From: Streptomyces sp. TSRI0281
Lineage (GTDB): Bacteria > Actinomycetota > Actinomycetes > Streptomycetales > Streptomycetaceae
Reading direction: 5' to 3'
Assembly: GCF_001905125.1 (NCBI RefSeq)
Contig: NZ_LWLE01000001.1
Span: 294,826 to 358,825, forward strand
Length of the DNA stretch: 64,000 nt
Shown: positions 11,224 to 20,120 of the stretch, one piece after another
Numbering within the stretch: the first letter of the stretch is position 1
Layout: every line of letters begins with the position of its first letter
Program-made: the position numbers and the translations under genes
The notes under the pieces: model-generated
Databases searched by the model: none
Told to the model about the DNA's origin: nothing
The model's input: only the letters and a program-made list of their open reading frames with translations

Positions 11224-13182
11224 GTGACTCAGCTCGAACGGCAGCAGTGGGACGTCGTCGTGGTCGGTGCCGGCGGCGCCGGGCTGCGCGCCGCGATCGA
11301 GGCCCGGGAACGCGGCGCCCGTACGGCGGTCATCTGCAAGTCGCTCTTCGGCAAGGCCCACACCGTCATGGCGGAGGGCGGAATCGCCGCCTCCATGGGC
11401 AATGTGAACGCCGGGGACAACTGGCAGGTGCACTTCCGCGACACCATGCGCGGCGGCAAGTTCCTCAACCAGTGGCGGATGGCCGAGCTGCACGCCAAGG
11501 AGGCGCCCGACCGGGTCTGGGAGCTGGAGACCTGGGGTGCGCTCTTCGACCGTACGCCCGACGGGAAGATCTCCCAGCGCAACTTCGGCGGCCACGAGTA
11601 CCCCCGGCTCGCGCACGTCGGGGACCGTACCGGCCTCGAACTGATCCGCACGCTCCAGCAGCGGATCGTGGCGCTCCAGCAGGAGGACTTCCGGGAGACG
11701 GGCGACTACGAAGCCCGGCTGAAGGTGTTCCAGGAGTGCACGGTCACCCGGATCCTCAAGGACGGCGAGCGGGTCTCCGGCACCTTCTGCTACACGCGTG
11801 AGTCCGGCCGCTTCTTCGTCCTCGAAGCCCCTGCCGTGGTCCTCGCGACCGGCGGTATCGGCAAGTCCTTCAAGGTGACGTCGAACTCCTGGGAGTACAC
11901 CGGCGACGGCCATGCGCTGGCCCTGCTGGCGGGCGCGCCCCTGCTGAACATGGAGTTCGTGCAGTTCCATCCGACGGGCATGGTCTGGCCGCCCTCGGTG
12001 AAGGGCATCCTGGTCACCGAATCGGTGCGGGGCGACGGCGGGGTGCTGCGCAACTCCGAGGGCAAGCGGTTCATGTTCGACTACGTCCCCGAGGTGTTCA
12101 AGGAGAAGTACGCGCAGTCGGAGGCCGAGGGCGACCGCTGGTACGAGGACCCGGACCACAACCGCCGCCCGCCCGAGCTGCTGCCGCGCGACGAGGTCGC
12201 CCGCGCCATCAACTCCGAGGTCAAGGCGGGCCGCGGCTCACCGCACGGCGGGGTGTTCCTGGATGTGTCGACCCGGATGCCCGCGGAGACGATCCGGCGG
12301 AGGCTGCCGTCGATGTACCACCAGTTCAAGGAGCTGGCCGATGTCGACATCACGGCGGAGGCGATGGAGGTGGGCCCGACCTGTCACTACGTGATGGGCG
12401 GCATCGCCGTGGAATCCGACACCGCCGCCGCCCTCGCCGTGCCCGGTCTGTACGCGGCGGGCGAGGTCGCGGGCGGCATGCACGGCTCCAACCGGCTCGG
12501 CGGCAACTCTCTCTCCGACCTGCTGGTCTTCGGCCGGCGGGCGGGCCTACACGCCGCGGAGTACGCGGCGGGGCTCACCGCCCTCCCCGCGGTGGAGGAG
12601 GAGCAGATCGACGCGGCGGCGGCGGAGGCGCTGCGCCCGTTCAGCGCGGAGGACCCCGCGGCGGCCGGGGAGCCCGCGGAGAATCCGTACACCCTGCACC
12701 AGGAACTCCAGCAGACGATGAACGACCTGGTCGGCATCATCCGCCGCGAGCCCGAGATGGCCGAGGCCTTGAAGAGACTGGCCGCACTGCGCGTACGGGC
12801 GGGACGCGCCGGGGTCGAGGGCCACCGGCAGTTCAACCCGGGCTGGCACCTCGCCCTGGACCTGCGCAACATGCTGCTGGTCAGCGAGTGCGTCGCACGG
12901 GCCGCGCTGGAGCGCACCGAGAGCCGCGGCGGTCACACCCGCGAGGACCACCCGGTGATGGAGAGCTCCTGGCGCCCGGTCAATCTGCTGTGCCGGATCG
13001 CCGACGAGACCGCCGCACCGCCGGCCGGCCACGCCGTCTCCCCGGTCGGCCGCGCCGCATCGCCGGCCGGCCGCATCGAGCTCGTACGGAGAACGACCGA
13101 ACCCATCCGTCCGGACCTGCTCTCCCTGTTCGAGAAGGAGGAGCTGGTCAAGTACCTCGCCGAAGAGGAGCTGTACGAATGA
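11224..13182 (+). CDS. sdhA: Succinate dehydrogenase/fumarate reductase flavoprotein subunit
   Basis: Catalytic FAD subunit, 652 aa, interconverting succinate and fumarate at the cytoplasmic side of the membrane. The dinucleotide-binding motif GAGGAGLRA is at residues 13-21. The FAD-linking His is in the motif HTVMAEGGIA near residue 41-50. The substrate-site motif FHPTGM is near 248-253, and RLGGNSLSDL closes the FAD site. The C-terminal tail carries a short PAGHA/SPVGR/SPAGR repeat that is unusual. It starts with GTG at 11224 and overlaps sdhB by ATGA. With the membrane protein and Fe-S protein it forms a three-subunit complex of the actinobacterial second type. Confidence 0.95.
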   Translation: MTQLERQQWDVVVVGAGGAGLRAAIEARERGARTAVICKSLFGKAHTVMAEGGIAASMGNVNAGDNWQVHFRDTMRGGKFLNQWRMAELHAKEAPDRVWELETWGALFDRTPDGKISQRNFGGHEYPRLAHVGDRTGLELIRTLQQRIVALQQEDFRETGDYEARLKVFQECTVTRILKDGERVSGTFCYTRESGRFFVLEAPAVVLATGGIGKSFKVTSNSWEYTGDGHALALLAGAPLLNMEFVQFHPTGMVWPPSVKGILVTESVRGDGGVLRNSEGKRFMFDYVPEVFKEKYAQSEAEGDRWYEDPDHNRRPPELLPRDEVARAINSEVKAGRGSPHGGVFLDVSTRMPAETIRRRLPSMYHQFKELADVDITAEAMEVGPTCHYVMGGIAVESDTAAALAVPGLYAAGEVAGGMHGSNRLGGNSLSDLLVFGRRAGLHAAEYAAGLTALPAVEEEQIDAAAAEALRPFSAEDPAAAGEPAENPYTLHQELQQTMNDLVGIIRREPEMAEALKRLAALRVRAGRAGVEGHRQFNPGWHLALDLRNMLLVSECVARAALERTESRGGHTREDHPVMESSWRPVNLLCRIADETAAPPAGHAVSPVGRAASPAGRIELVRRTTEPIRPDLLSLFEKEELVKYLAEEELYE

Positions 13183-13955
13183 GCGGCTACGAGGCCCGGT
13201 TCAGGGTGTGGCGCGGCGACACCGAGGGCGGCGATCTGGCGGACTACACGGTCGAGGTGAACGACGGCGAGGTCGTCCTCGACATCATCCACCGGATCCA
13301 GGCCACCCAGGCGGGCGATCTCGCGGTGCGCTGGAACTGCAAGGCGGGCAAATGCGGTTCGTGCAGCGCGGAGATCAACGGACGGCCGCGGCTGCTGTGC
13401 ATGACCCGGATGTCGGTGTTCAGCCGGCAGGAGACGATCACGGTCACCCCGCTGCGGGCCTTCCCCGTCGTCCGTGACCTGGTGACGGACGTGACCTTCA
13501 ACTACACGAAGGCGCGCGAGGTGCCCGCCTTCGTGCCGCCCGAGGGGGTGAAGGCGGGCGACTACCGGATGCAGCAGGTCGATGTTGACCGGTCGCAGGA
13601 GTTCCGCAAGTGCATCGAGTGCTTCCTGTGTCAGGACACCTGCCATGTGGTGCGCGACCACGAGGAGAACAAGGCGGCCTTCGCCGGGCCGCGCTTCCTG
13701 ATGCGGGTCGCGGAGCTGGACATGCACCCCCTGGACGCCGCCGCCGAGGCGGGCCTGGACCGGAAGGCGAGCGCCCAGGAGGAGCACGGCCTCGGCTACT
13801 GCAACATCACCAAGTGCTGTACGGAGGTGTGCCCCGAGCACATCAGGATCACCGACAACGCGCTGATCCCGCTGAAGGAACGCGTGGTGGACCGCAGGTA
13901 CGACCCGCTGGTGTGGCTGGGCAACAAGATCGGCCGCCGCCGGGAGGGCGGCTGA
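13179..13955 (+). CDS. sdhB: Succinate dehydrogenase/fumarate reductase iron-sulfur subunit
   Basis: A 258-aa electron-transfer subunit. The [2Fe-2S] ligands are Cys54, 59, 62 and 74. The two ferredoxin-type clusters use Cys145, 148, 151, 155 and Cys208, 213, 214, 218; the doubled Cys213-214 is a small oddity. It starts with ATG inside the sdhA stop (ATGA), so the two are translationally coupled. Longer upstream reading in this frame is antifunctional overlap with sdhA and is rejected. It passes electrons from FAD to the membrane subunit. Confidence 0.95.
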   Translation: MSGYEARFRVWRGDTEGGDLADYTVEVNDGEVVLDIIHRIQATQAGDLAVRWNCKAGKCGSCSAEINGRPRLLCMTRMSVFSRQETITVTPLRAFPVVRDLVTDVTFNYTKAREVPAFVPPEGVKAGDYRMQQVDVDRSQEFRKCIECFLCQDTCHVVRDHEENKAAFAGPRFLMRVAELDMHPLDAAAEAGLDRKASAQEEHGLGYCNITKCCTEVCPEHIRITDNALIPLKERVVDRRYDPLVWLGNKIGRRREGG

Positions 13956-13985
13956 TCCCGGCTGACAGCCCTTAGCCTCGAACGC

Positions 13986-14780
13986 ATGGATCTCGAACTG
14001 GCGGGACGACGCGCGTTCGTATCGGCGAGCAGTGGGGGTATCGGAGCGGCGGTCGCCGGACGGCTGGCCGCCGAGGGATGCGCGGTGCTGGTGCACGGCC
14101 GCGACGCGGAGCGCGCGAACCGGGTCGCGGAAGAGCTGCGGGCCGCGGGCGGGACGGCACAGGTGGTGCTCGGCGACCTCACGGACGGGGCGGCGGCCGA
14201 CGAGGTGGCCGACCGGGCGCGCGCGTGGGGGACGGAGGTGCTGGTCAACAACGCCGGTCCGTACGCCGAGCACGACTGGGACACCGTGACCCCGGCCGCG
14301 TGGACGGAGGCGATGAACGGCAACGTGGTCTCCGCAGCGCGGCTCGTCCAGGCCCTCGTGCCGTCGATGCGCGAGCGCGGCTGGGGCCGGGTCATCCATG
14401 TGGGCAGCCGCGCGGCGACGACTCCGCTGCCCCACATGGTCGAGTACTCGGCGGCGAAGGCGGCCGTGGTCAACATGACCACGAGCCTGGCGCAGCACCT
14501 GGCCGGGACCGGGGTGACGGCGAACACGGTCAGCCCGGGAGTGATCGCCACGGCGGGCCTGCGGCAGATGTTCGAGGACCGGGCCGCCGCAGCGGGCAGC
14601 ACCGAGTCCTGGCCGGAGCTGGAGCCCCGGGTGGCGGCCGAGTACGCCCCGAATCCCAGTGGCCGCCTGGGCACCGGCGCCGATATCGCGGCCGCCGTGG
14701 CGTTCCTGGCCAGCCCGCTGGCGGGCTACATCAACGGGATCGACCTCCGGGTCGACGGCGGCATCGCACGGGTGCCGTAG
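13986..14780 (+). CDS. SDR family oxidoreductase
   Basis: A 264-aa NAD(P)-dependent short-chain dehydrogenase. The glycine-rich motif reads SASSGGIG (13-20), with Ser in place of the usual first Thr-Gly, the NNAG motif is at 88-91, and the catalytic residues are Ser141, Tyr154 and Lys158. A C-terminal segment typical of 3-oxoacyl-ACP-reductase-like SDRs ends VDGGIARVP. A TAGCCT hexamer at 13973-13978 lies exactly 7 nt before the ATG, so the gene is probably transcribed as a leaderless mRNA from its own promoter just after sdhB. Substrate unknown. Confidence 0.88.
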   Translation: MDLELAGRRAFVSASSGGIGAAVAGRLAAEGCAVLVHGRDAERANRVAEELRAAGGTAQVVLGDLTDGAAADEVADRARAWGTEVLVNNAGPYAEHDWDTVTPAAWTEAMNGNVVSAARLVQALVPSMRERGWGRVIHVGSRAATTPLPHMVEYSAAKAAVVNMTTSLAQHLAGTGVTANTVSPGVIATAGLRQMFEDRAAAAGSTESWPELEPRVAAEYAPNPSGRLGTGADIAAAVAFLASPLAGYINGIDLRVDGGIARVP

Positions 14781-14830
14781 GGGCGGTGCGTGGGGGGGGC
14801 GTGGGGCGGCCGGGTGAGCGGGTCCCCGGT

Positions 14831-14880
14831 CCCTGCGGCACAGGCCCTGCCGCACAGGCGGCCCTGCGGCACAGGCCCTG
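14831..14880. repeat. 19-bp direct repeat
   Basis: CCCTGCGGCACAGGCCCTG occurs at 14831-14849 and again at 14862-14880, with a degenerate half copy between. It lies between the SDR gene and the isochorismatase remnant and could also form a hairpin. Confidence 0.7.
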
Positions 14881-14891
14881 AGGCGCGTCTC

Positions 14892-15197
14892 TCAGGCCGG
14901 CAGCGCGATGACGGCCTGGGTGGTGTCGGTCTCGCCGAGCCTCGGGAAGATGTTCTCGACGCTGTTGCGGTGGGCGTCGGCGTGGAGGTCCGTCACCGCG
15001 TCGGTGACGACCGTGACGTGGTAGCCGTGCTCGTGGGCGGCGCGGGCGGTGGACTCGACACCGATGCTGGTCGCGATTCCCGCCACCACGACCTGGGTGA
15101 TGCCCCGGCGGCACAGGTGAAGGTCGAGGCCGGTGCCGTAGAAGGCGCCCCACTGCTGCTTGGTGACGACGGTGTCGCCGTCCTCGGGTGTAAAAGA
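14892..15197 (-). pseudogene. 5'-truncated isochorismatase-like hydrolase
   Basis: About 100 residues match the C-terminal half of isochorismatase-family hydrolases: the motif TKQQWGAFYGTGLD, then GIATSIGVESTARAAHEHGY, then TDAVTDLHADAH. The first half of the fold, with the catalytic Asp and the central strands, is missing. The sequence before residue SFTPEDGD is unrelated, rich in Cys/Arg, and has no good start. The position where the catalytic Cys would sit reads SIGVEST, as in a subset of the family lacking that Cys. I read it as a decayed gene fragment; a short functional protein is unlikely. Confidence 0.65.
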
Positions 15198-15302
15198 TGC
15201 ACAGGGCCTCTTGCAAGGTTGCCTGTCGATATCCACCGGTGGCGTGATCCGGTGCACGCCGTACCGAGTGGCCTTGCCCGCGCGACAGCCCACGATCTAG
15301 GG

Positions 15303-15316
15303 TGAATGCGCTTTCA
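15303..15316 (+). promoter_or_regulatory. LacI-type operator upstream of the LacI regulator
   Basis: TGAATGCGCTTTCA is an imperfect 14-bp palindrome centred on CG, of the form bound by LacI/GalR proteins. It lies about 87 bp before the regulator start. It resembles TGTATGCGCTTACA at the sugar importer, sharing the centre TGCGCTT, and suggests autoregulation. Confidence 0.6.
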
Positions 15317-15402
15317 AAACGCCAGAATGAACTGCATCAATCAGGACAAGTCAGCACGAGTCAGCACACGCAACAGCACACGCATCAGGCGCGTCGCTAC
15401 GA

Positions 15403-16497
15403 ATGAAGAAGCGGACGGTCGGTCGAGTGAGCGCCCCCACGGTGTACGACGTCGCCGAGCGATCGGGCGTCTCCATTGCCACGGTTTCGCGGGTCTACCG
15501 CAACCCGGATTCCGTACGTATCCAGACCCGTGAGCGGGTCCTGGAGGCGGCCCGTGAGCTCGGTTACGTACCGAGCGGCAGCGCCCGGGGCCTGGCCAGC
15601 CGCACCACCGGTGTGCTGGGTCTGTGCTTTCCCGACTACGCCGACCCGGACACCGAGACCGCCGCGGCGATGAGCGACGCCGACGACGACCAGGCCGTCA
15701 TGCTCTACTCCGACCAGATCATCCGGGGCATGGAGCGGGCGTCCCGCCGGCACGGCTACGCGCTGCTGATCGCCGCTTCGCTGGACGGCGGGCCCGAGAG
15801 CCTGGTCGCGAAGGTCGCGGGGCGGGTCGACGGCTTCGCCGTACTGGCGCAGACGGTGCCGACCGAGGACCTGGAAGTGATATCGCGCCGGCTGCCCGTG
15901 GTGATGCTGGCCGGGCCGCGCGAGATCGACCACCTGGATCACATCGTGGTCGCCAACGCCGACGGGGAACGCGAGCTGGCCCGCCACCTGATCGAGGACC
16001 ACGGGCTGCGCAGGCTCGCGTTCATCGGCGGCGAGGTGAAGTCGCCGGACGCCGGAGCACGGTTCCACGGGTTCCGGGAGGCGTGCCGGGAGGCCGGACT
16101 CGCGGTGCCGGAACAGCCGGAGCTGCGGGCCGAGATGATGACGCAGGCGGAGGGCGCCCGGACCGCGCAGGCCCTGCTGGACCGGGCGGACGCGGCCGGC
16201 CTGCCCCGCCCGGAGGCGATGCTGTTCGCCAACGACCAGATGGCGGTGGGCGCGCTCCAGGCGCTGGAACGGCGCGGGGTGCGGGTGCCGCACGACATCG
16301 CCGTGACCGGCTTCGACGGGATTCCGCTCAGCCGGATCGTCCGCCCGCCGCTGACGACCGTGCGGCAGCCCATACGGCAGCTCGGCGAACAGGCGGTGGA
16401 GCTGCTCGTGCAGCGCCTCGCCGACCGGGACCGCCCTCCGGTGTCGCTGGAACTCCCGGTCTCCATGGTCCGCCGGGCCAGCTGCGGCTGCGGCTGA
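15403..16497 (+). CDS. LacI/GalR family transcriptional regulator
   Basis: A 364-aa DNA-binding regulator, probably repressing the neighbouring sugar locus until a sugar is bound. The helix-turn-helix with hinge is at residues 12-65 (PTVYDVAERSGVSIATVSRVYRN), followed by the periplasmic-binding-protein-like sensor domain (NDQMAVGALQALERRGVRVPHDIAVTG near 275-305). The C-terminus ends Ala-Ser-Cys-Gly-Cys-Gly, which is unusual. The start is ATG 15403; GTG 15427 is possible, as neither has a clear ribosome-binding site. Operator-like palindromes occur upstream of this gene and of the importer gene at 17.9 kb. Confidence 0.93.
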   Translation: MKKRTVGRVSAPTVYDVAERSGVSIATVSRVYRNPDSVRIQTRERVLEAARELGYVPSGSARGLASRTTGVLGLCFPDYADPDTETAAAMSDADDDQAVMLYSDQIIRGMERASRRHGYALLIAASLDGGPESLVAKVAGRVDGFAVLAQTVPTEDLEVISRRLPVVMLAGPREIDHLDHIVVANADGERELARHLIEDHGLRRLAFIGGEVKSPDAGARFHGFREACREAGLAVPEQPELRAEMMTQAEGARTAQALLDRADAAGLPRPEAMLFANDQMAVGALQALERRGVRVPHDIAVTGFDGIPLSRIVRPPLTTVRQPIRQLGEQAVELLVQRLADRDRPPVSLELPVSMVRRASCGCG

Positions 16498-16613
16498 GAG
16501 CGGCGGGGGAGGGCGCCGGGCCGGATCGCACCGCCCGCCCACGCCCCGCGCCTCGATCTCTCCGTCCCTCCACCGCTCCGCGTCCCGAGAGCGGCCACGC
16601 ACCCCCGGGGCGC

Positions 16614-17621
16614 CTACCGCCCCAGATGCTCGCCGAAGAACCGCGTCCGGTGCGCACACAGCTCCTCCTTCTCCTCCGCCAGACCGTCGTACGTGAAGTG
16701 CCCCGCGCTCAGCACCTGGAGCTCCCGCACCCCGCCCAGCGCGTTGTACACGGCGAACTGTCCCGGCGGCGGCACCGAAGGGTCGAAGCGGGCAGCCGCC
16801 ACGAGCGTCGGCAGCTCCACCCGCGCCGCTGCCGTCGCCGCGTCGAAGTACCGCAGTACGCCGGTGACTTCGGGGTGCTCGCGGTGGTACGCCCGTACCG
16901 ATTCCCCGCTGCCCGCGCACGGCAGCGTGAGCCGCAGCGGGTGGTTGCCGAACGTCGGCACGGTGAGCTGCGCCGCACCGAAACGGTCGTCCCACGGCAG
17001 CGCGAGGGCCCCGAGCCCGCCCCCGAAGCTCTCCCCCAGAAGGCCGAGGCGCGGTGCGCCCTCCTCCGCGAGCTCCGGTACGAGTTCCCGCAGCGCCGAG
17101 GCCGCACACCAGAGGTCGGCCACGCAGTCGCCGATGACGTACGTGTCGCGGGACGCGATGCCGTGCAGGACGTGCGCGGCGGCCTCGTCCGGGATTCCGG
17201 CGCACAGTCCGCGGCGGCCCATCCCCCGTACGGACGGCAGGATCGCGGCGGACCCCGGCAGCGGCAGCGGCACATCGGGGCCGGGTGCCTGGCGCCCGCC
17301 GTAGCCGTGTCCGATCACGAAGCCGTGTCCGGCGGGCCCCTCGGCGGGCAGGGCGAGCCAGCCGCCCAGCCGCACTCCTCCCACGGAGGTGTAGGTCACA
17401 CCGTGGATCCGCACACCGTCGCGCTCCTCCTCGACCGGGCCGAGCTCCGGCTCCGTGGCGACCTCGCGGGCCGCCGCGTGGCGGGCCCTCCAGAAGTCCT
17501 CGAAGTCGTCGGGGGCGGGCGGTGCGGGGACGCCCAGCAGGTCGTCGAGCGTGTACCCGTAAGCCGGGTCGAACGGGAAGTCATGTGCGTACGAAGGGAC
17601 GCCATGTGCGTGCGAGGCCAT
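16614..17621 (-). CDS. Acetyl xylan esterase / cephalosporin-C deacetylase family hydrolase
   Basis: A 335-aa alpha/beta hydrolase of the AXE1 type, which removes acetyl groups from sugars. The nucleophile Ser198 is in GESFGG; the acid is likely in ARFDPSVPP and the base in SAGHFTYDG near the C-terminus. No signal peptide is seen, so it acts in the cytoplasm, consistent with deacetylating imported oligosaccharides. The start at 17621 is chosen because homology begins nearby and TATTGT (on the minus strand) lies exactly 7 nt upstream, fitting a leaderless transcript. It is divergent from the sugar importer and shares its 256-bp control region with the operator at 17823-17851. Confidence 0.87.
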   Translation of the reverse strand: MASHAHGVPSYAHDFPFDPAYGYTLDDLLGVPAPPAPDDFEDFWRARHAAAREVATEPELGPVEEERDGVRIHGVTYTSVGGVRLGGWLALPAEGPAGHGFVIGHGYGGRQAPGPDVPLPLPGSAAILPSVRGMGRRGLCAGIPDEAAAHVLHGIASRDTYVIGDCVADLWCAASALRELVPELAEEGAPRLGLLGESFGGGLGALALPWDDRFGAAQLTVPTFGNHPLRLTLPCAGSGESVRAYHREHPEVTGVLRYFDAATAAARVELPTLVAAARFDPSVPPPGQFAVYNALGGVRELQVLSAGHFTYDGLAEEKEELCAHRTRFFGEHLGR

Positions 17622-17822
17622 GATCACGACAATAGTCCGGCGTTCCGGCACCTCCCATAAGCACTCCAGCACCCCCCATAAGGGAGCGAAATCGGTCACA
17701 TCTGCTGTTTTTCCGCAAACCGTGCGTTTACCGTTCAACTGCGGGACATCGAGATGTCGAGCACGTTGCGCGAGTGTGACCTAGCACCCTCTTGCGGATT
17801 CCCGATCGTCTGCCGCAGAGTG

Positions 17823-17851
17823 ATGTATGCGCTTACAGGCAGCGCATACAT
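17823..17851 (+). promoter_or_regulatory. LacI-type operator in front of the sugar importer
   Basis: ATGTATGCGCT (17823-17833) and AGCGCATACAT (17841-17851) form a perfect 11-bp inverted repeat with a 7-nt spacer. The left part also gives a CG-centred 14-mer, TGTATGCGCTTACA (17824-17837). It ends 26 bp before the start codon, so bound repressor would block transcription or initiation. Confidence 0.75.
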
Positions 17852-17877
17852 CCGGATTGCTCAAGGAGGAGCCCTCC

Positions 17878-19122
17878 ATGTCCCGCACCGCCAGAAACGC
17901 CTCCATCGGCATCGCAGTCGCGCTCGCCTTCGGCATCACCGCTTGCGGCAGCTCCGGAGGCGACGACGTCGCCGCGGACAAGAAGCAGACGCTCACCGTC
18001 TGGGCCATGGGGGCCGAGGGCGAGAAGCTCGCGGATGTGGCCAAGGTCTACGAGAAGGCCAACCCGAACATCACCGTCAAGGTGACCCCGGTGGGCTGGG
18101 ACGTCGCCCACCAGAAGCTGGTCTCCGCCGCCGCCGCCGGCACCATGCCGGACGTGGCGCAGATGGGCGGCAGCTACATGGGCGAGTTCTCCGAGCTCGG
18201 TGTGCTGGAGCCGGTCGACACCAAGACCTTCGACAAGAAGGACTTCTTCGAGTCGGGCTGGAACCAGGGCGAGGTGGACGGCACCGCCTACGGCGTGCCG
18301 TGGTACGTCGACACCCGCGTCCTCTACTACCGCACCGACCTCGCCGAGAAGGCGGGCATCGACAAGGCTCCGACCAACTGGAAGGAGATGCAGGACCTCG
18401 CGACCGCGTACCAGAAGAAGGCCGGTACCAAGTGGGGCCTGTCCATCCAGCCCAGCGGCCTGGACACGGTGCAGAACTTCTACTCCTTCCTGTACTCGGC
18501 CGGCGGCGAGATCGTCAATGACAAGGGCGAAGCCGTCATCGACAGCCCCGCGGCGGTCAAGGCGCTGAAGGAGTACGGCTCGTACTTCGACAAGGGCCTC
18601 TCCAACAAGTCCATCCAGCCCGGCTACGACGTCGTGAAGGACTTCGGCAACGGCCGCGTCCCGATGTTCTTCGGCGGCCCCTGGCACGTGACCCTCCTCG
18701 ACGAGGGCCAGCCCCAGATCAAGGGCAAGTGGGCCGTGGCCAACGTCCCGACGGACAAGTCCTCCGTCTCCATGGCGGGCGGCTCCTCCCTGGCGATCTC
18801 CAAGGACAGCGAGCACAAGGCCGCCGCCAAGGAGTTCATCAAGTACCTGACCGACACCAAGGGCCAGGCCGACTGGTACAAGCGCACCAAGGACCTCCCG
18901 GCCAACACCTCGGCCTGGACCTCCGGCACGCTCGCCGACGACACCAACCTCCAGATCTTCAAGAAGCAGATGGACACCGCCAAGTCCTCGCCGTCCATGG
19001 CCAAGTGGACCGAGATCACCGACAAGGTCGACCAGGCCATCGCGAAGGTGACCCAGGGCAAGGCTTCCGCCGAGGACGCGCTGAAGACCGCGCAGTCCGA
19101 GATCGAAGGCCTCGTGAAGTAG
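17878..19122 (+). CDS. Carbohydrate ABC transporter substrate-binding lipoprotein (SBP family 1)
   Basis: A 414-aa extracellular sugar receptor. The lipoprotein signal ends ITAC with Cys23 as lipid acceptor. The rest is the MalE/UgpB-like fold: TVWAMGAEGEKLADVAKVYEK at the start, a YGVPWYVDTRVLYYRTDL segment near 140, and MAGGSSLAISKDSEHKAAAKEF near 300. The start is at 17878 because AAGGAGGA is 7 nt upstream; a frame from 17827 runs through the operator and is rejected. First gene of an operon with two permeases; no ATPase is encoded here, so a shared MsiK-type ATPase is expected, as is usual in Streptomyces sugar importers. Confidence 0.94.
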   Translation: MSRTARNASIGIAVALAFGITACGSSGGDDVAADKKQTLTVWAMGAEGEKLADVAKVYEKANPNITVKVTPVGWDVAHQKLVSAAAAGTMPDVAQMGGSYMGEFSELGVLEPVDTKTFDKKDFFESGWNQGEVDGTAYGVPWYVDTRVLYYRTDLAEKAGIDKAPTNWKEMQDLATAYQKKAGTKWGLSIQPSGLDTVQNFYSFLYSAGGEIVNDKGEAVIDSPAAVKALKEYGSYFDKGLSNKSIQPGYDVVKDFGNGRVPMFFGGPWHVTLLDEGQPQIKGKWAVANVPTDKSSVSMAGGSSLAISKDSEHKAAAKEFIKYLTDTKGQADWYKRTKDLPANTSAWTSGTLADDTNLQIFKKQMDTAKSSPSMAKWTEITDKVDQAIAKVTQGKASAEDALKTAQSEIEGLVK

Positions 19123-19127
19123 GAGCC

Positions 19128-20120
19128 ATGAGCACCACGACCGGAAAGGCCGCGCAGCCGGCCAAGGTGTCGGCCGGGCCGGGGACCGTACAGTCCCCGG
19201 CCGCCGGGCCGAAGGATCGCCGGGGTCGTAAGAAGTCGACGATGGGTGTGCAGAACGCGGCCGGCTGGCTGTTCTCCACCCCCTTCATCGTCCTCTTCAC
19301 CGTCTTCATGGCGTTCCCGATCCTCGCCACGCTGGTGATGAGCTTCACGGACTTCGGGCTGCGCAATGTCACGCGCCCGTGGGAAGCGAACTTCATCGGC
19401 TTCGAGAACTACGTCAAGCTGTTCGGCGACGAGAAGTTCCTCAAGTCGCTGTTCAACACGGCGTACTTCGTCGTCATCGGGGTCCCGCTGACCATCGGTA
19501 TCGGGCTCGTCGTCGCGGTACTGCTGAACAACGGCATCGACCGCGCGCGGACCTTCTTCCGCGTCGGTTTCTACGCCCCGGTGGTCACCACCATCGTCGC
19601 GGTCGCCGTGGTCTGGCGGTTCGTGCTCGACCCGAGCGACGGGCTGATCTCCGGCCTCTTCGCCGAGGTCGGCCTCACCTCGCCGGACTTCCTCGGGTCC
19701 GAGACGCTCGCGATGCCCTCGATGATCGCGATGGCGGTCTGGCGCAACGTCGGCACGGTCATGGTGCTCTTCATCGCGGGTCTGCAGGCCATTCCCACCG
19801 AGGTCCGGGAAGCCGCCAAGCTCGACGGCGCCGGGCTCTGGCAGGAGTTCAGGGGCATCACGGTGCCGCTGCTGCGGCCCACGCTCCTGTACGCCACGGT
19901 GATCACCACCATCGGCTACCTCAATGTGTTCGAGGAGCCGTTCGTGATGACCCAGGGCGGTCCCTCCGACTCCACCCTCACCGTCTCGCTGAACATGTAC
20001 CGCGAAGGCTTCAACTTCTTCCACATGGGCTATGCGAGCGCCATGGCGTATGTCCTCTTCGTAGTGATCATGGGCATCACGGTGCTCCAGCTCCGACTGC
20101 TGAAGGACAACACCAAATGA
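19128..20120 (+). CDS. Carbohydrate ABC transporter permease 1 (UgpA/MalF-like)
   Basis: A 330-aa inner-membrane permease. About 45 basic and small residues precede six membrane segments. The EAA motif (EVREAAKLDGAGLWQEFRGITVPLLRP) near residues 225-250 contacts the ATPase. The start overlaps its own ribosome-binding site region just 5 bp after the binding-protein stop (TAGGAGCCATG). Its stop overlaps the next start. Together with permease 2 it forms the channel for the sugar delivered by the lipoprotein. Confidence 0.94.
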   Translation: MSTTTGKAAQPAKVSAGPGTVQSPAAGPKDRRGRKKSTMGVQNAAGWLFSTPFIVLFTVFMAFPILATLVMSFTDFGLRNVTRPWEANFIGFENYVKLFGDEKFLKSLFNTAYFVVIGVPLTIGIGLVVAVLLNNGIDRARTFFRVGFYAPVVTTIVAVAVVWRFVLDPSDGLISGLFAEVGLTSPDFLGSETLAMPSMIAMAVWRNVGTVMVLFIAGLQAIPTEVREAAKLDGAGLWQEFRGITVPLLRPTLLYATVITTIGYLNVFEEPFVMTQGGPSDSTLTVSLNMYREGFNFFHMGYASAMAYVLFVVIMGITVLQLRLLKDNTK

